From JALYXV01 sp963791545 (GTDB lineage: Bacteria > Actinomycetota > Acidimicrobiia > Acidimicrobiales > Palsa-688), in contig CAWBSR010000017.1 of the NCBI GenBank assembly GCA_963791545.1, positions 248,001-312,000 on the forward strand: a stretch of DNA of 64,000 nucleotides, in the 5' to 3' direction. Positions 42,135 to 50,651 of the stretch are shown piece by piece. The translations under genes were made by a program, and so were the position numbers. The notes beneath the pieces were generated by a model, which was given only the letters and a program-made list of their open reading frames with translations, was not told the origin of the DNA and did no database searches. Positions within the stretch are counted from its first letter, which is position 1, and each line of letters begins with the position of its first letter.

Positions 42135-42433
42135 ATGGCTCCCGCCCGGATGGCCACCGCCACCGCATGGGCCCGGTTGCGGGCCCCGAGCTGGCGCACC
42201 AGGTCGTGAATGACGTTCTTGATGGTGCTCTCGGAATAGGCCAGGTCCTCGGCGATAGCCGCGGTGCTGTTGCCGTCGGCCAGCAGCCGCAGGACTTCGA
42301 GATCCCGCTCCCGCAACTCGTGCAGCCAGGCGGGCGGGGCGGGAACTTCGACGCCCGCCAGGTGCCGATGCCGCCCCTCGGGCGGATCAGCAGGGAGAAT
42401 CTGCTCAGCCTGAGCCACCCCGTACCCCTTCAC
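42131..42433 (-). CDS. Short LuxR-type helix-turn-helix regulator
   Basis: A 100-residue protein consisting of little more than a LuxR/NarL DNA-binding domain (about 38-98: ERDLEVLRLLADGNSTAAIAEDL, then STIKNVIHDLVRQLGARNRAHAV). There is no receiver or ligand domain, as in single-domain regulators such as WhiE/GerE types. It overlaps the opposing aldehyde dehydrogenase by 4 bases at their stop codons. Targets unknown. The 148 bases before it (to glmU) contain no other gene. Confidence 0.85.
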   Translation of the reverse strand: MKGYGVAQAEQILPADPPEGRHRHLAGVEVPAPPAWLHELRERDLEVLRLLADGNSTAAIAEDLAYSESTIKNVIHDLVRQLGARNRAHAVAVAIRAGAI

Positions 42434-42581
42434 GCAGCGTCGGAAGCTGCCTGCCCCACGTCCCCCGAATTCAATCCTCGGTGCCTTACGCTAGATCATC
42501 TGGTATCCGGCCCGTCAAGGGCCCTACCGTGGGCTTGGTAGAAAGGGGTGCGGTGAGCGACCTCAGCGCAGGTGGGACCCG

Positions 42582-43703
42582 GTGACAGGGGATCGCCCGC
42601 TCTCGGCGGTAGTGCTGGCGGCGGGCGAGGGGACCAGGATGCGGTCTTCCCGGCCCAAGCCGCTGCACCGACTCTGCGGCCGGGCCATGGTGCTCCACGT
42701 CCTCGACGCGCTGGCGGAACTCGAGTTGCAGCGGGCCGTGGTGGTGGTCGGCCACGGCGCCGAGCGGGTCACCAAGGCCCTGGTGGAGCACACGGTCGCC
42801 CACCTGACGGTGGACTTCGTCGAGCAGCCCGTCCAGCGGGGGACCGGCGACGCGGTCGCGGTCGCCCTCACCGCCTTCCCGGACGACGATGACGACGACG
42901 GGGGCGACATCGTGGTGCTGCCCGGCGACACCCCGCTGCTGCGGCCACCGACGCTGGCCGCCCTGGTGCGGGCCCATCGCCAGGCCCAGGCGGCGGCCAC
43001 CGTGCTCACCGCCGACGTGGCCGACCCGACCGGTTACGGTCGCATCGTCCGGGGCAAGGATCAACGAGTGGCCCGCATCGTCGAGCAGGCCGACGCCACC
43101 GCCGAGGAGCGGGAGATCCGGGAGGTCAATACCGGCATCTACGCCTTCCGGCGCAACGTGCTGGCTCCCGCCTTGCGCCGGTTGAGCCCCGACAACGTTC
43201 AGGGGGAGTACTACCTGACCGATGTCCTCGGTGTGCTCCACGACGCCGGATACCCGGTGACCAGCCTGCTGGTAGGTGACTCCATGGAGGTGGCCGGAGT
43301 GAACGACCGGGCCCAGCTGGCGGTGGCGGAAGCAGAGCTGCGGGATCGCATCAACGAGCGCTGGATGCGGCGCGGGGTCACCATGCTCGATCCCGAGCGC
43401 ACCTACGTGGACACCACGGTCAGCTTGGCCGCCGACGTCACCTTGTTCCCCGGGACCTTGCTCCAGGGCGACACGGTGATCGCCACCGGCTGCGAGATCG
43501 GGCCCAACAGCCATCTGGTGGACTGTGTCGTCGGGGCCCGGGCCACCGTGGCCAACTCGGTGGTGCGCTCGGCCGAGATCGGGGCCGAGGCGGTGGTCGG
43601 CCCCTACGCCACCATCCTGCCCGGGGGCCGGGTCGCCCCCGGCGCGGTGACCGGGCCGTATTTCATCGGGCGCAGCGACGACGAGGAAGTAGGCACACCT
43701 TGA
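42582..43703 (+). CDS. glmU: GlmU-like UDP-GlcNAc pyrophosphorylase, C-terminally short
   Basis: A 373-residue protein. The N-terminal uridyltransferase domain is complete: VVLAAGEGTRMRSSRPKPLHRL, QRGTGDAV, LPGDTPLL and EVNTGIYAF. It should convert GlcNAc-1-phosphate and UTP to UDP-GlcNAc. The left-handed beta-helix domain stops after only about 100 residues (ending GPYFIGRSDDEEVGTP), whereas bifunctional GlmU runs 450-490 residues. The missing part carries the acetyltransferase lysine, histidine and acetyl-CoA site, so acetylation of glucosamine-1-phosphate must come from elsewhere or another mechanism. An Asp-rich insert lies near residue 103. GTG start; overlaps prs by 4 bases. Confidence 0.85.
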   Translation: MTGDRPLSAVVLAAGEGTRMRSSRPKPLHRLCGRAMVLHVLDALAELELQRAVVVVGHGAERVTKALVEHTVAHLTVDFVEQPVQRGTGDAVAVALTAFPDDDDDDGGDIVVLPGDTPLLRPPTLAALVRAHRQAQAAATVLTADVADPTGYGRIVRGKDQRVARIVEQADATAEEREIREVNTGIYAFRRNVLAPALRRLSPDNVQGEYYLTDVLGVLHDAGYPVTSLLVGDSMEVAGVNDRAQLAVAEAELRDRINERWMRRGVTMLDPERTYVDTTVSLAADVTLFPGTLLQGDTVIATGCEIGPNSHLVDCVVGARATVANSVVRSAEIGAEAVVGPYATILPGGRVAPGAVTGPYFIGRSDDEEVGTP

Positions 43704-44692
43704 TCGAACTCGTTCCCAAGCGGCGGCTGTACCTGCTGGCCGGCCGGTCGCACACCCAACTGGCCGAGGACATCGCCAAGTCACTCAACGTCGAGCTCTC
43801 CCAGCCCAACCTGGTGGACTTCGCCAACGGGGAGATCCGGCCCCGCTTCGAGGAGTCGGTCCGGGGCGCCGACGTCTTCATCATCCAGTCCCATTGCCGC
43901 ACCCCGGGCCGCTCGGTCAACGATTCGCTCATGGAGCACTGGCTCATGATCGACGCCGCCAAGCGGGCCTCGGCCAAGCGCATCACGGCGGTGTGCCCGT
44001 ACTACGGGTACTCCCGCCAGGACCGTAAGTCCAAGGGGCGCGAGCCGATCAGCGCCCGCATGGTTTCGGACTTCTTCCTCGCCTCGGGCGCCGACCGGAT
44101 CATGTCGGTCGACCTGCACTCGGGCCAGATCCAGGGCTTTTTCGACGGTCCCGTCGACCATCTGACCGCGGTCCCGGTGCTGACCCACTATTTGCGCCGG
44201 TACGCCTCGGACGATTTCGTGATGGTCGCCCCCGACACCGGTCGTACCAAGGTGGCCGAGCAGGCGGCCCGCCACCTGTCGGGCAACGTCGGCGTGGCCA
44301 GCGTCTACAAGCGCCGCCCCAAGGACTCCGTCAACCAGGTCCAGGCCCTCGACGTGATGGGCCACGTCAAGGGGAAAATGTGCGTGCTGATCGACGACAT
44401 GATCGACACCGCGGGCACGATCTGCGCCGCCGCCGACATCCTGATCGACAAGGGGGCGACCGAGGTGTGGGCCATGGCGACCCACGCCGTGCTGTCCGAC
44501 CCCGCCGTGGACCGGCTCAAGAACTCCCAGATCACCCGGGTGGTGGTGACCGACACCCTGCCCCTGCCGTCGGAGAAGCAGATCGACAAGATCGAGGTGT
44601 GCTCGGTGGCGGGCATGTTCGCCGATGCCATCGACGCCGTGTTCGAGGACGGCTCGGTGTCGCAGATCTTCGGCGGGGAAAACCAGACCTAG
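43700..44692 (+). CDS. prs: Ribose-phosphate pyrophosphokinase
   Basis: Prs (330 residues) makes PRPP from ribose 5-phosphate and ATP for nucleotide, histidine and tryptophan synthesis. The flexible loop (YYGYSRQDRKSKGREPISARMV), the PRPP signature region VDLHSGQIQGFFDGPVDHL and the ribose-phosphate loop VLIDDMIDTAGTI are intact. The start is TTG at 43700, overlapping the glmU stop (TTGA); glmU-prs is a conserved pair. Confidence 0.95.
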   Translation: MIELVPKRRLYLLAGRSHTQLAEDIAKSLNVELSQPNLVDFANGEIRPRFEESVRGADVFIIQSHCRTPGRSVNDSLMEHWLMIDAAKRASAKRITAVCPYYGYSRQDRKSKGREPISARMVSDFFLASGADRIMSVDLHSGQIQGFFDGPVDHLTAVPVLTHYLRRYASDDFVMVAPDTGRTKVAEQAARHLSGNVGVASVYKRRPKDSVNQVQALDVMGHVKGKMCVLIDDMIDTAGTICAAADILIDKGATEVWAMATHAVLSDPAVDRLKNSQITRVVVTDTLPLPSEKQIDKIEVCSVAGMFADAIDAVFEDGSVSQIFGGENQT

Positions 44693-44753
44693 GACCGCCT
44701 GCGGTAGGATTCCCGGCTGTCCCGCAGTGCTTGTTGCCGTAGGAGCGCGCTCA

Positions 44754-45386
44754 ATGGCCGAAATCACCATCGTCGCCGAAGCACCCCGCCCGCTGGGGTC
44801 GCGAGCCGCGGGTCGGCTCCGGGCCGCGGGCAAGATCCCCGGTGTCGTCTACGGCCACGGTCATGACCCGTTGCCCATCGCGGTCGACGGGCGATCCCTG
44901 CGGGCCGCCCTCACCACTGCCGCCGGGCTCAACGCCCTGCTGTCGCTCCAGGTCGGTGGCGAGACCCACCTGACCCTGGCCCGGGAGATCCAGCGACACC
45001 CGGTACGCAGCACCGTCGTCCACGTGGACTTCCTGATCGTGCGCCGCGACGAGGTGGTGCAGGCCGAGGTCCACATCAACCTGGTCGGCGAAGCCCGCAA
45101 GGTGGTTCAGGCGGACGGCCTGATCGAGCAGCCCATGACCAGCCTCACGGTCCATGCCATCCCGGCCAACATCCCCTCCCACGTGGAGGTGGACATCAGC
45201 GAGATGGATATCGGCGACACCATCCGCGTCGGTGACATCGCCCTGCCCGAGGGCGTGACCACCGAGCTCGACCCCGAGGAAGCGGTCGTCATCGCGGCCC
45301 GCACTGCGGCCGGCGAAGCGGCCGAGGAGGAGGAGGCCACCGAGGCCGCCCCGGCCGAGGGCGCGGAAGCCGCCCCCGGGGCCTGA
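44754..45386 (+). CDS. rplY: Ribosomal protein bL25 (CTC family)
   Basis: A 210-residue 5S-rRNA-binding protein of the long CTC form: an N-terminal L25 domain (GSRAAGRLRAAGKIPGVVYGHG) and a C-terminal beta domain, followed by an acidic Ala/Glu tail. It stabilises the central protuberance and is stress-related in some bacteria. The ATG has a clear AGGAG ribosome site 8 bases before it, and a TAGGAT box at 44705-44710 could start a separate leadered transcript. Confidence 0.93.
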   Translation: MAEITIVAEAPRPLGSRAAGRLRAAGKIPGVVYGHGHDPLPIAVDGRSLRAALTTAAGLNALLSLQVGGETHLTLAREIQRHPVRSTVVHVDFLIVRRDEVVQAEVHINLVGEARKVVQADGLIEQPMTSLTVHAIPANIPSHVEVDISEMDIGDTIRVGDIALPEGVTTELDPEEAVVIAARTAAGEAAEEEEATEAAPAEGAEAAPGA

Positions 45387-45430
45387 GCCTGCTCCGACCC
45401 CGTACCGGGACCCCGGCCGACCTGCTGGCC

Positions 45431-45985
45431 GTGGGCCTCGGCAATCCGGGCGCCGAGTACTCCGGCACCCGTCACAACATCGGAGCCGATGTCGTCGCCC
45501 GCCTGGCCGGTCGCCACGGGGGCCAGCTGAAACCGCGGCGGGCGCTGCGCTCGCTCGCCACCGAAGTCGACGACGGTGGCCGGCGCCTGGCCCTGGCTTT
45601 CCCCCAGACGTTCATGAACGACTCCGGCCTGGCGGTGGCCCCGCTGGTCCGCCGCTTCGGTATCGAGGACCTGACCCGCCTGGTCGTGGTCCATGACGAA
45701 CTCGACCTCCCGGTGGGTCGCATCCAGGTCAAGGCCGGTGGCGGCCTGGCCGGCCACAACGGGCTCAAGTCCATCAAGGCCCATCTGCACAGTGACGCCT
45801 TCACCCGGATCCGGGTCGGGATCGGCAAGCCCGCCGGCCGCCGCCAGGGGATCGACCATGTTCTCGGCCCCCCGGCCAAGTCGGAAAAATCCGAGCTTGA
45901 CGCGGCGGTGGAGCTGGCCGCGGACGCGGTGGAAGTCATTCTCCGTGAAGGTGTCGTTCCCGCCCAGAACCGGTTCAATGGCTGA
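45431..45985 (+). CDS. pth: Peptidyl-tRNA hydrolase
   Basis: Pth (184 residues from this start) frees tRNA from peptidyl-tRNA that drops off ribosomes. The catalytic histidine and asparagine motifs are present: GLGNPGAEYSGTRHNIG, FMNDSG, VVHDELDLP and GGGLAGHNGLKSI. The first usable start codon is a GTG inside the first beta strand; the preceding in-frame codons encode Ala-Asp-Leu-Leu-Ala, which match the usual strand LxVGLGNPG. The true start may therefore be a non-standard codon such as CTG upstream. It overlaps mfd by 8 bases. Confidence 0.9.
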   Translation: MGLGNPGAEYSGTRHNIGADVVARLAGRHGGQLKPRRALRSLATEVDDGGRRLALAFPQTFMNDSGLAVAPLVRRFGIEDLTRLVVVHDELDLPVGRIQVKAGGGLAGHNGLKSIKAHLHSDAFTRIRVGIGKPAGRRQGIDHVLGPPAKSEKSELDAAVELAADAVEVILREGVVPAQNRFNG

Positions 45986-48900
45986 AATGGCGCTGTCTTC
46001 ACTGCTGAGCCTGCTTCGGCGCGACGACGCCCTGGCCGACGTCGGCTGGGCCCGGGCGACCGTCGTCGGGGTCCCCGAAGCGGCCCGGGCGTTTACCATC
46101 GCCGGCCTGGCCCGCCAGTCGGATCGCCACCCGACGGTGGTGGCGGTGCCCACCGCGTCGGAGGCGGAGCGCCTGGCCCATGACCTGCGGGTCTTCCTCG
46201 GCGCCGACCAGGTGGATGTCTTCCCGGCCTGGGAGACCCTGCCCTTCGAGCGGGTCAGTCCCAGTGTGGAGACCATGGGCCGCCGGCTGCGGACCATGTG
46301 GCGGCTTCATGACCCGGCCCGCATGCCCAAGGTGCTGGTGGCGCCGGTGCGGGCCCTCCTGCAACGCCTCGGCCCCGGGGTCGAGGACATAGCGCCCATC
46401 ATCGTGGCTCGCGGGGGCCGGATCGACCAGAGCGACCTGATCGCCCGGCTGGCCGGGGCCGGGTACCGCCGCGAGTACCAAGTCGAGCACCGGGGCGAAT
46501 TCGCGGTCCGGGGATCGATCGTCGACGTCTACCCCTCCACCAGCGACGTTCCCGTGCGCATCGACCTCTGGGGCGACGAGGTGGATCGGCTGACGGAGTT
46601 CTCCGTCGCCGACCAGCGCTCCACCAACGACGTGGAGTGCGCCGAGATCTTCGGTTGCCGGGAGCTGCTGCCCACCGCCGAGGTGCGGGCCCGGGCCGCC
46701 TGGCTGGTCGGTGACCAGCCCTGGGGCCGGGACCGCTGGGACCGCCTGGCCGAGGGCCTCATCTTCGACGGGATGGAATCCTGGCTGCCCTGGCTGACCA
46801 CCGGCGAGCACGTGCTGTTCGATCTGGTTGGCCCCGACGCCCAGATCCTGCTCGTCGAGGCCCGCCGGATGCGGGACCGCGGCGCCGAGTTGCTGGACGA
46901 GGAACACGCCCTGGCCGCCTCCCTGGCATCGACTTGGGGCGCCTCGGGCCAGGTTTTCCCCCAGCTGCACCTGCCCTTCGACCGGCTGCTGGCCCACACC
47001 GCGGCTCCCGTCACCACCGTCGTGGCGGTGGCTGAGGGCCCGGGAACGGCCATGGTCACTGCCACCGGTTGGGACCCCTTCCTCGGCGACAACGAGGGCC
47101 TGGTGAAGCGGCTCGGATCCCTGGCCGGCCAGGGGTACTCGGTCGTGGTGTGCGCCGAGGGGGCGGGAACGGGCGCCCGGATGGCGGGCCTGCTGCGGGA
47201 GGCGGGCCTGACGGTGCCGCTCCTGGCGGCCGGCTCGGAGCGGGACGTGGACCTGGGCAAGGCCGGGGTGCGGGTCATCATCCAGCCCCTCGAACGGGGC
47301 TTCGTCTACCCCGCCTTGAACTTGGCGGTCCTCTCCGAGAGCGACCTGACGGGCCGGCGCCGGGCCCACCGGCCCGCGAGGGCCCGAGCCCGGGCCACCG
47401 AGACGTTCTTCGACGACCTGAAGGCGGGGGCCCATGTGGTCCATTACCAGCACGGGGTGGGCCGATTCGGGGGCATGGTGACCCGCGCCATCGGCGGGGT
47501 GGAGCGGGACTACCTGCTGCTCGAGTACCGGGGCGGCGACAAGCTGTATGTGCCGTCGGACCAGATCGACCTGCTGCGCCCCTACACCGGCGGCGACTCG
47601 CCCAGCGTCAACCGGCTGGGGGGTGCCGACTGGCAGCGAGCCAAGTCCCGGGTCCGGGCCGCGGCTCGCCAGATCGCCCAGGAGCTCGTCGTTCTCTACC
47701 AGAAGCGCATGCATTCACCGGGGCACCCCTTCGCCGCCGACACCCCGTGGCAGGCCGAGATGGAGGCGGCCTTCCCTTACGCCGAGACGCCCGACCAGCT
47801 GAAGGCCATTGCCGAGGTCAAGGCCGACATGGAGGCGCCGGTCCCGATGGACCGGCTGCTGTGCGGCGACGTCGGGTTCGGCAAGACCGAGGTGGCCATC
47901 CGGGCCGCGTTCAAGGCGGTCCAGGACAGCAAGCAGGTGGCGGTGCTGGTGCCGACCACCTTGCTGGCGTCGCAGCACCTGCAGACGTTCTCCGACCGGT
48001 TCGCGGGCTACCCGATCCGGGTGGAGATGCTGTCGCGCTTCCTCACACCGGCCCAGGCGTCCAAGGTGGTGGCGGGGCTGGCCGAGGGGGCCGTCGACGT
48101 GGTCATCGGGACTCACAAGCTGCTGTCCCAGGACGTCGTGTTCAAGGACCTCGGGTTGCTGGTGATCGACGAGGAGCAACGCTTCGGGGTCGGCCACAAA
48201 GAGGCCATCAAGAAGCTGCGCCACGACGTGGACGTCATGACCCTGACCGCCACGCCCATTCCGCGGACCCTGGAGATGAGCCTCACCGGCATCCGGGACC
48301 TGACGCTCCTGAACACCCCGCCCGCCGAGCGTCAACCGATCTTGACCTACGTGGGCGAGTACGACGAGCGGGCGGTGGCCGAGGCCATCCGCCGGGAGCT
48401 GCTGCGCGAAGGCCAGGTGTTCTTCGTCCACAACCGGGTGATGGACATCGAGAAGGTGGCGGCCGAGATCCGGGGCCTGGTACCCGAGGCCCGGACCGTG
48501 GTCGCCCACGGCCAGATGGACGAGGGCAGCCTCGAGAAGGTGGTCTTCGACTTCTGGGAGGGACGCTACGACGTCCTCGTGTGCACCACCATCATCGAGT
48601 CGGGCATCGACATGCCCACCGTCAATACCATGATCGTGGACCGGGCCGAGCGCCTCGGGCTCGGCCAGCTGCACCAGTTGCGGGGCCGGGTGGGCCGGGC
48701 CGGCCAACGGGCCTACGCCTACTTGATGTTCCCGCCCGAGGTCGCCCTGTCGGAGGAGGCCTATGAGCGGCTGCGGACCATCGGCGAGCACACCGAGCTC
48801 GGCTCCGGGTTCAAGATCGCCATGCGGGACCTCGAGATCCGCGGCGCCGGCAACCTGCTGGGCGGGGACCAGTCGGGGCACATCGCGGCGGTGGGGTACG

Positions 48901-49520
48901 ACCTGTACGTGCAGATGGTCAGCGAGGCGGTGGCCGAAATGAAGGGCGAGCCGTTGCGGGAGCCGGCCGAGATCAAGCTGGACCTGCCCGTCGACGCCCA
49001 CCTGCCGGCCGACTACGTCACCCGGGAGGACCTGCGGCTGGAGGCCTACCGGCGCCTGGCCACGGTGACCGCCCACCACGACGTCGAGGACATCGGGGCC
49101 GAGTGGGTCGACCGTTACGGCCCGCTGCCCGCCGCCGCGGCATCGTTGCTGCGCATCGGCCACCTACGCGCCGAGTGCGCCCGCACCGGGGTCCGGGAAG
49201 TGACCGTGGTCCGGGCCGGGGTGGCCTCGAGCGCCCTGGGCCCGGGCGGAGGCGGCGGAGGAGGCACCGCCCGGCTGGCCCCCCTGTCGCTGAAGACCAG
49301 CCAGCGCATCCGCCTGCAGCGCCGCTGGCCCAGGGCGGTCTTCAAGGAGGAGACCGGCCAGATCGTGGTGCCCGTACCCCGGGGGGCCGACCCGGCTCAG
49401 TTCGTGACCGAGCTCCTGGCGGAACTGGTCCCCCTCGAACCGGCTCCGGCAGTCGCCCAGTCGGGGGATGTCCCCAAGGCGACGGCCTCAGTAGCATCCC
49501 CGGCATCGAGAAAATCGTGA
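45978..49520 (+). CDS. mfd: Transcription-repair coupling factor
   Basis: Mfd (1180 residues) removes RNA polymerase stalled at DNA lesions and recruits UvrA. Domains in order: the UvrB-like N-terminal region, the CarD-like polymerase-interacting domain (about 480-560, with GVGRFGGM and LYVPSDQIDLL), the translocase core with GDVGFGKTEVA, DEEQRFGVGHKE, TATPIPRTL and the RGRVGR motif VI, and the C-terminal D7 domain. Length is normal. The ATG at 45978 overlaps pth; a second ATG lies 9 bases on. Its stop overlaps the next GTG. Confidence 0.95.
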   Translation: MAEMALSSLLSLLRRDDALADVGWARATVVGVPEAARAFTIAGLARQSDRHPTVVAVPTASEAERLAHDLRVFLGADQVDVFPAWETLPFERVSPSVETMGRRLRTMWRLHDPARMPKVLVAPVRALLQRLGPGVEDIAPIIVARGGRIDQSDLIARLAGAGYRREYQVEHRGEFAVRGSIVDVYPSTSDVPVRIDLWGDEVDRLTEFSVADQRSTNDVECAEIFGCRELLPTAEVRARAAWLVGDQPWGRDRWDRLAEGLIFDGMESWLPWLTTGEHVLFDLVGPDAQILLVEARRMRDRGAELLDEEHALAASLASTWGASGQVFPQLHLPFDRLLAHTAAPVTTVVAVAEGPGTAMVTATGWDPFLGDNEGLVKRLGSLAGQGYSVVVCAEGAGTGARMAGLLREAGLTVPLLAAGSERDVDLGKAGVRVIIQPLERGFVYPALNLAVLSESDLTGRRRAHRPARARARATETFFDDLKAGAHVVHYQHGVGRFGGMVTRAIGGVERDYLLLEYRGGDKLYVPSDQIDLLRPYTGGDSPSVNRLGGADWQRAKSRVRAAARQIAQELVVLYQKRMHSPGHPFAADTPWQAEMEAAFPYAETPDQLKAIAEVKADMEAPVPMDRLLCGDVGFGKTEVAIRAAFKAVQDSKQVAVLVPTTLLASQHLQTFSDRFAGYPIRVEMLSRFLTPAQASKVVAGLAEGAVDVVIGTHKLLSQDVVFKDLGLLVIDEEQRFGVGHKEAIKKLRHDVDVMTLTATPIPRTLEMSLTGIRDLTLLNTPPAERQPILTYVGEYDERAVAEAIRRELLREGQVFFVHNRVMDIEKVAAEIRGLVPEARTVVAHGQMDEGSLEKVVFDFWEGRYDVLVCTTIIESGIDMPTVNTMIVDRAERLGLGQLHQLRGRVGRAGQRAYAYLMFPPEVALSEEAYERLRTIGEHTELGSGFKIAMRDLEIRGAGNLLGGDQSGHIAAVGYDLYVQMVSEAVAEMKGEPLREPAEIKLDLPVDAHLPADYVTREDLRLEAYRRLATVTAHHDVEDIGAEWVDRYGPLPAAAASLLRIGHLRAECARTGVREVTVVRAGVASSALGPGGGGGGGTARLAPLSLKTSQRIRLQRRWPRAVFKEETGQIVVPVPRGADPAQFVTELLAELVPLEPAPAVAQSGDVPKATASVASPASRKS

Positions 49521-50644
49521 AGTCGGCCCGCCTGCCCGTATGCCTCCTCGCCCTGGCCACCATGGCCGGTGTCGCCTTGTCCGGGTGCACCTCGACCCTT
49601 GGTTACGCGGCGGTGGTCAACGGCACGCCCATCAGCCAGAGCCGGCTCAACCAGGAGCTGGCGGATATCGCCGCCAATAAGCAGTACGTGCAGCTGATCG
49701 ACCAGCCCGGTGGCTCGGGGCCGGTCGCGGGCAGCACCGCGGGCACCTACAACAAGTCGTTCGTGGCCCTGCTCCTGGATCAACAGGTCCGCTTTGAGAT
49801 CATCCGCCAGAAGCTGGCCGCCACCCGGGCCCTGCCGACCGCCGACCAGGTGAACACGGCCAAGGCGGCGGTGGGTCAAGCCTTCCCGACCGGCGTCTAC
49901 GCCGCTTTCCCGGGCCGGTACCAGAACCTGCTGGCCACCCAGCAGGCCGAGGCCGACGCCTTCGTCAAGCTGGTCGGCGCCTCCCTGTCGCCCGACGCCC
50001 TGAGCGCGTACTACCAGGGCCACCAGGGCGACTACACCACCGAGGCCTGCGTCCAGGTCATCCTGATCGCCGACAAGGACTCCAGTGGCGCCCTCGATTA
50101 CAACGCCAGCCTGATCGACAGTAAGAAGGTCAAGGCGCTGCTGGACGCGGGTGGCGATTTCGCGGCGCTGGCCAAGCAGTATTCGCAGGACAACCAGGGC
50201 TCCGCCGGCGGCAGCGCCGCCCAGGGCGGAAAGTTGACCGGCAGCGCCGCCGACGGCTGCCTCACCACCGCCGACGTGCAGCAGCTGAACAGCCAGCTTC
50301 CGGAGCTGGCCACGGCGGTGCTGGCGGCGTCGGTCAACCAGGTGACCAATCCCGTGAAGACCCAGCAGGGGTACAACCTGGTGGAGGTCACCAAACGGGT
50401 CACCGCACCCCTGGACGGTACCGTCACCGCCGACATCCAGCAGCGCCTGGCGGGTGACAGGTTGAACGCCCTGGTGACGCAGGCCAAGGTGAAGATCAAT
50501 CCCGAGTTCGGGACGTTCAACAACAAGGCCAATGCCGCCGGCCAGGTTCCCGGCGTGACCCCGCCGCTCGTCCCCCCCGTGTCCGGCCGTGCCCCGGCGA
50601 CCACGGCGCCGGCGGCCTCGGGCGCGTCGACCTCGGGCGGCTGA
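49517..50644 (+). CDS. SurA/PpiC-like foldase lipoprotein
   Basis: A 375-residue exported protein. The N-terminus is a lipoprotein signal with lipobox LSGC (cysteine at about residue 22). A SurA-N-like helical segment follows (NGTPISQSRLNQELADIA), then a parvulin-type region (about 170-300: FAALAKQYSQDNQGSAGGSAAQGGKL and the closing GYNLVEVTKRV). It probably helps proteins fold outside the membrane. The C-terminal tail is Pro/Ala/Ser-rich. The GTG start overlaps the mfd stop, and the mfd-surA-mazG order recurs in actinobacteria. Confidence 0.85.
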   Translation: MKSARLPVCLLALATMAGVALSGCTSTLGYAAVVNGTPISQSRLNQELADIAANKQYVQLIDQPGGSGPVAGSTAGTYNKSFVALLLDQQVRFEIIRQKLAATRALPTADQVNTAKAAVGQAFPTGVYAAFPGRYQNLLATQQAEADAFVKLVGASLSPDALSAYYQGHQGDYTTEACVQVILIADKDSSGALDYNASLIDSKKVKALLDAGGDFAALAKQYSQDNQGSAGGSAAQGGKLTGSAADGCLTTADVQQLNSQLPELATAVLAASVNQVTNPVKTQQGYNLVEVTKRVTAPLDGTVTADIQQRLAGDRLNALVTQAKVKINPEFGTFNNKANAAGQVPGVTPPLVPPVSGRAPATTAPAASGASTSGG

Positions 50645-50651
50645 TCGACCG

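Noticed and set aside
42434..42581. RNA gene or small ORF before glmU
   Set aside because: No tRNA fold, no hairpin with a clear terminator shape and no frame with a ribosome site were found; it reads as a promoter region.
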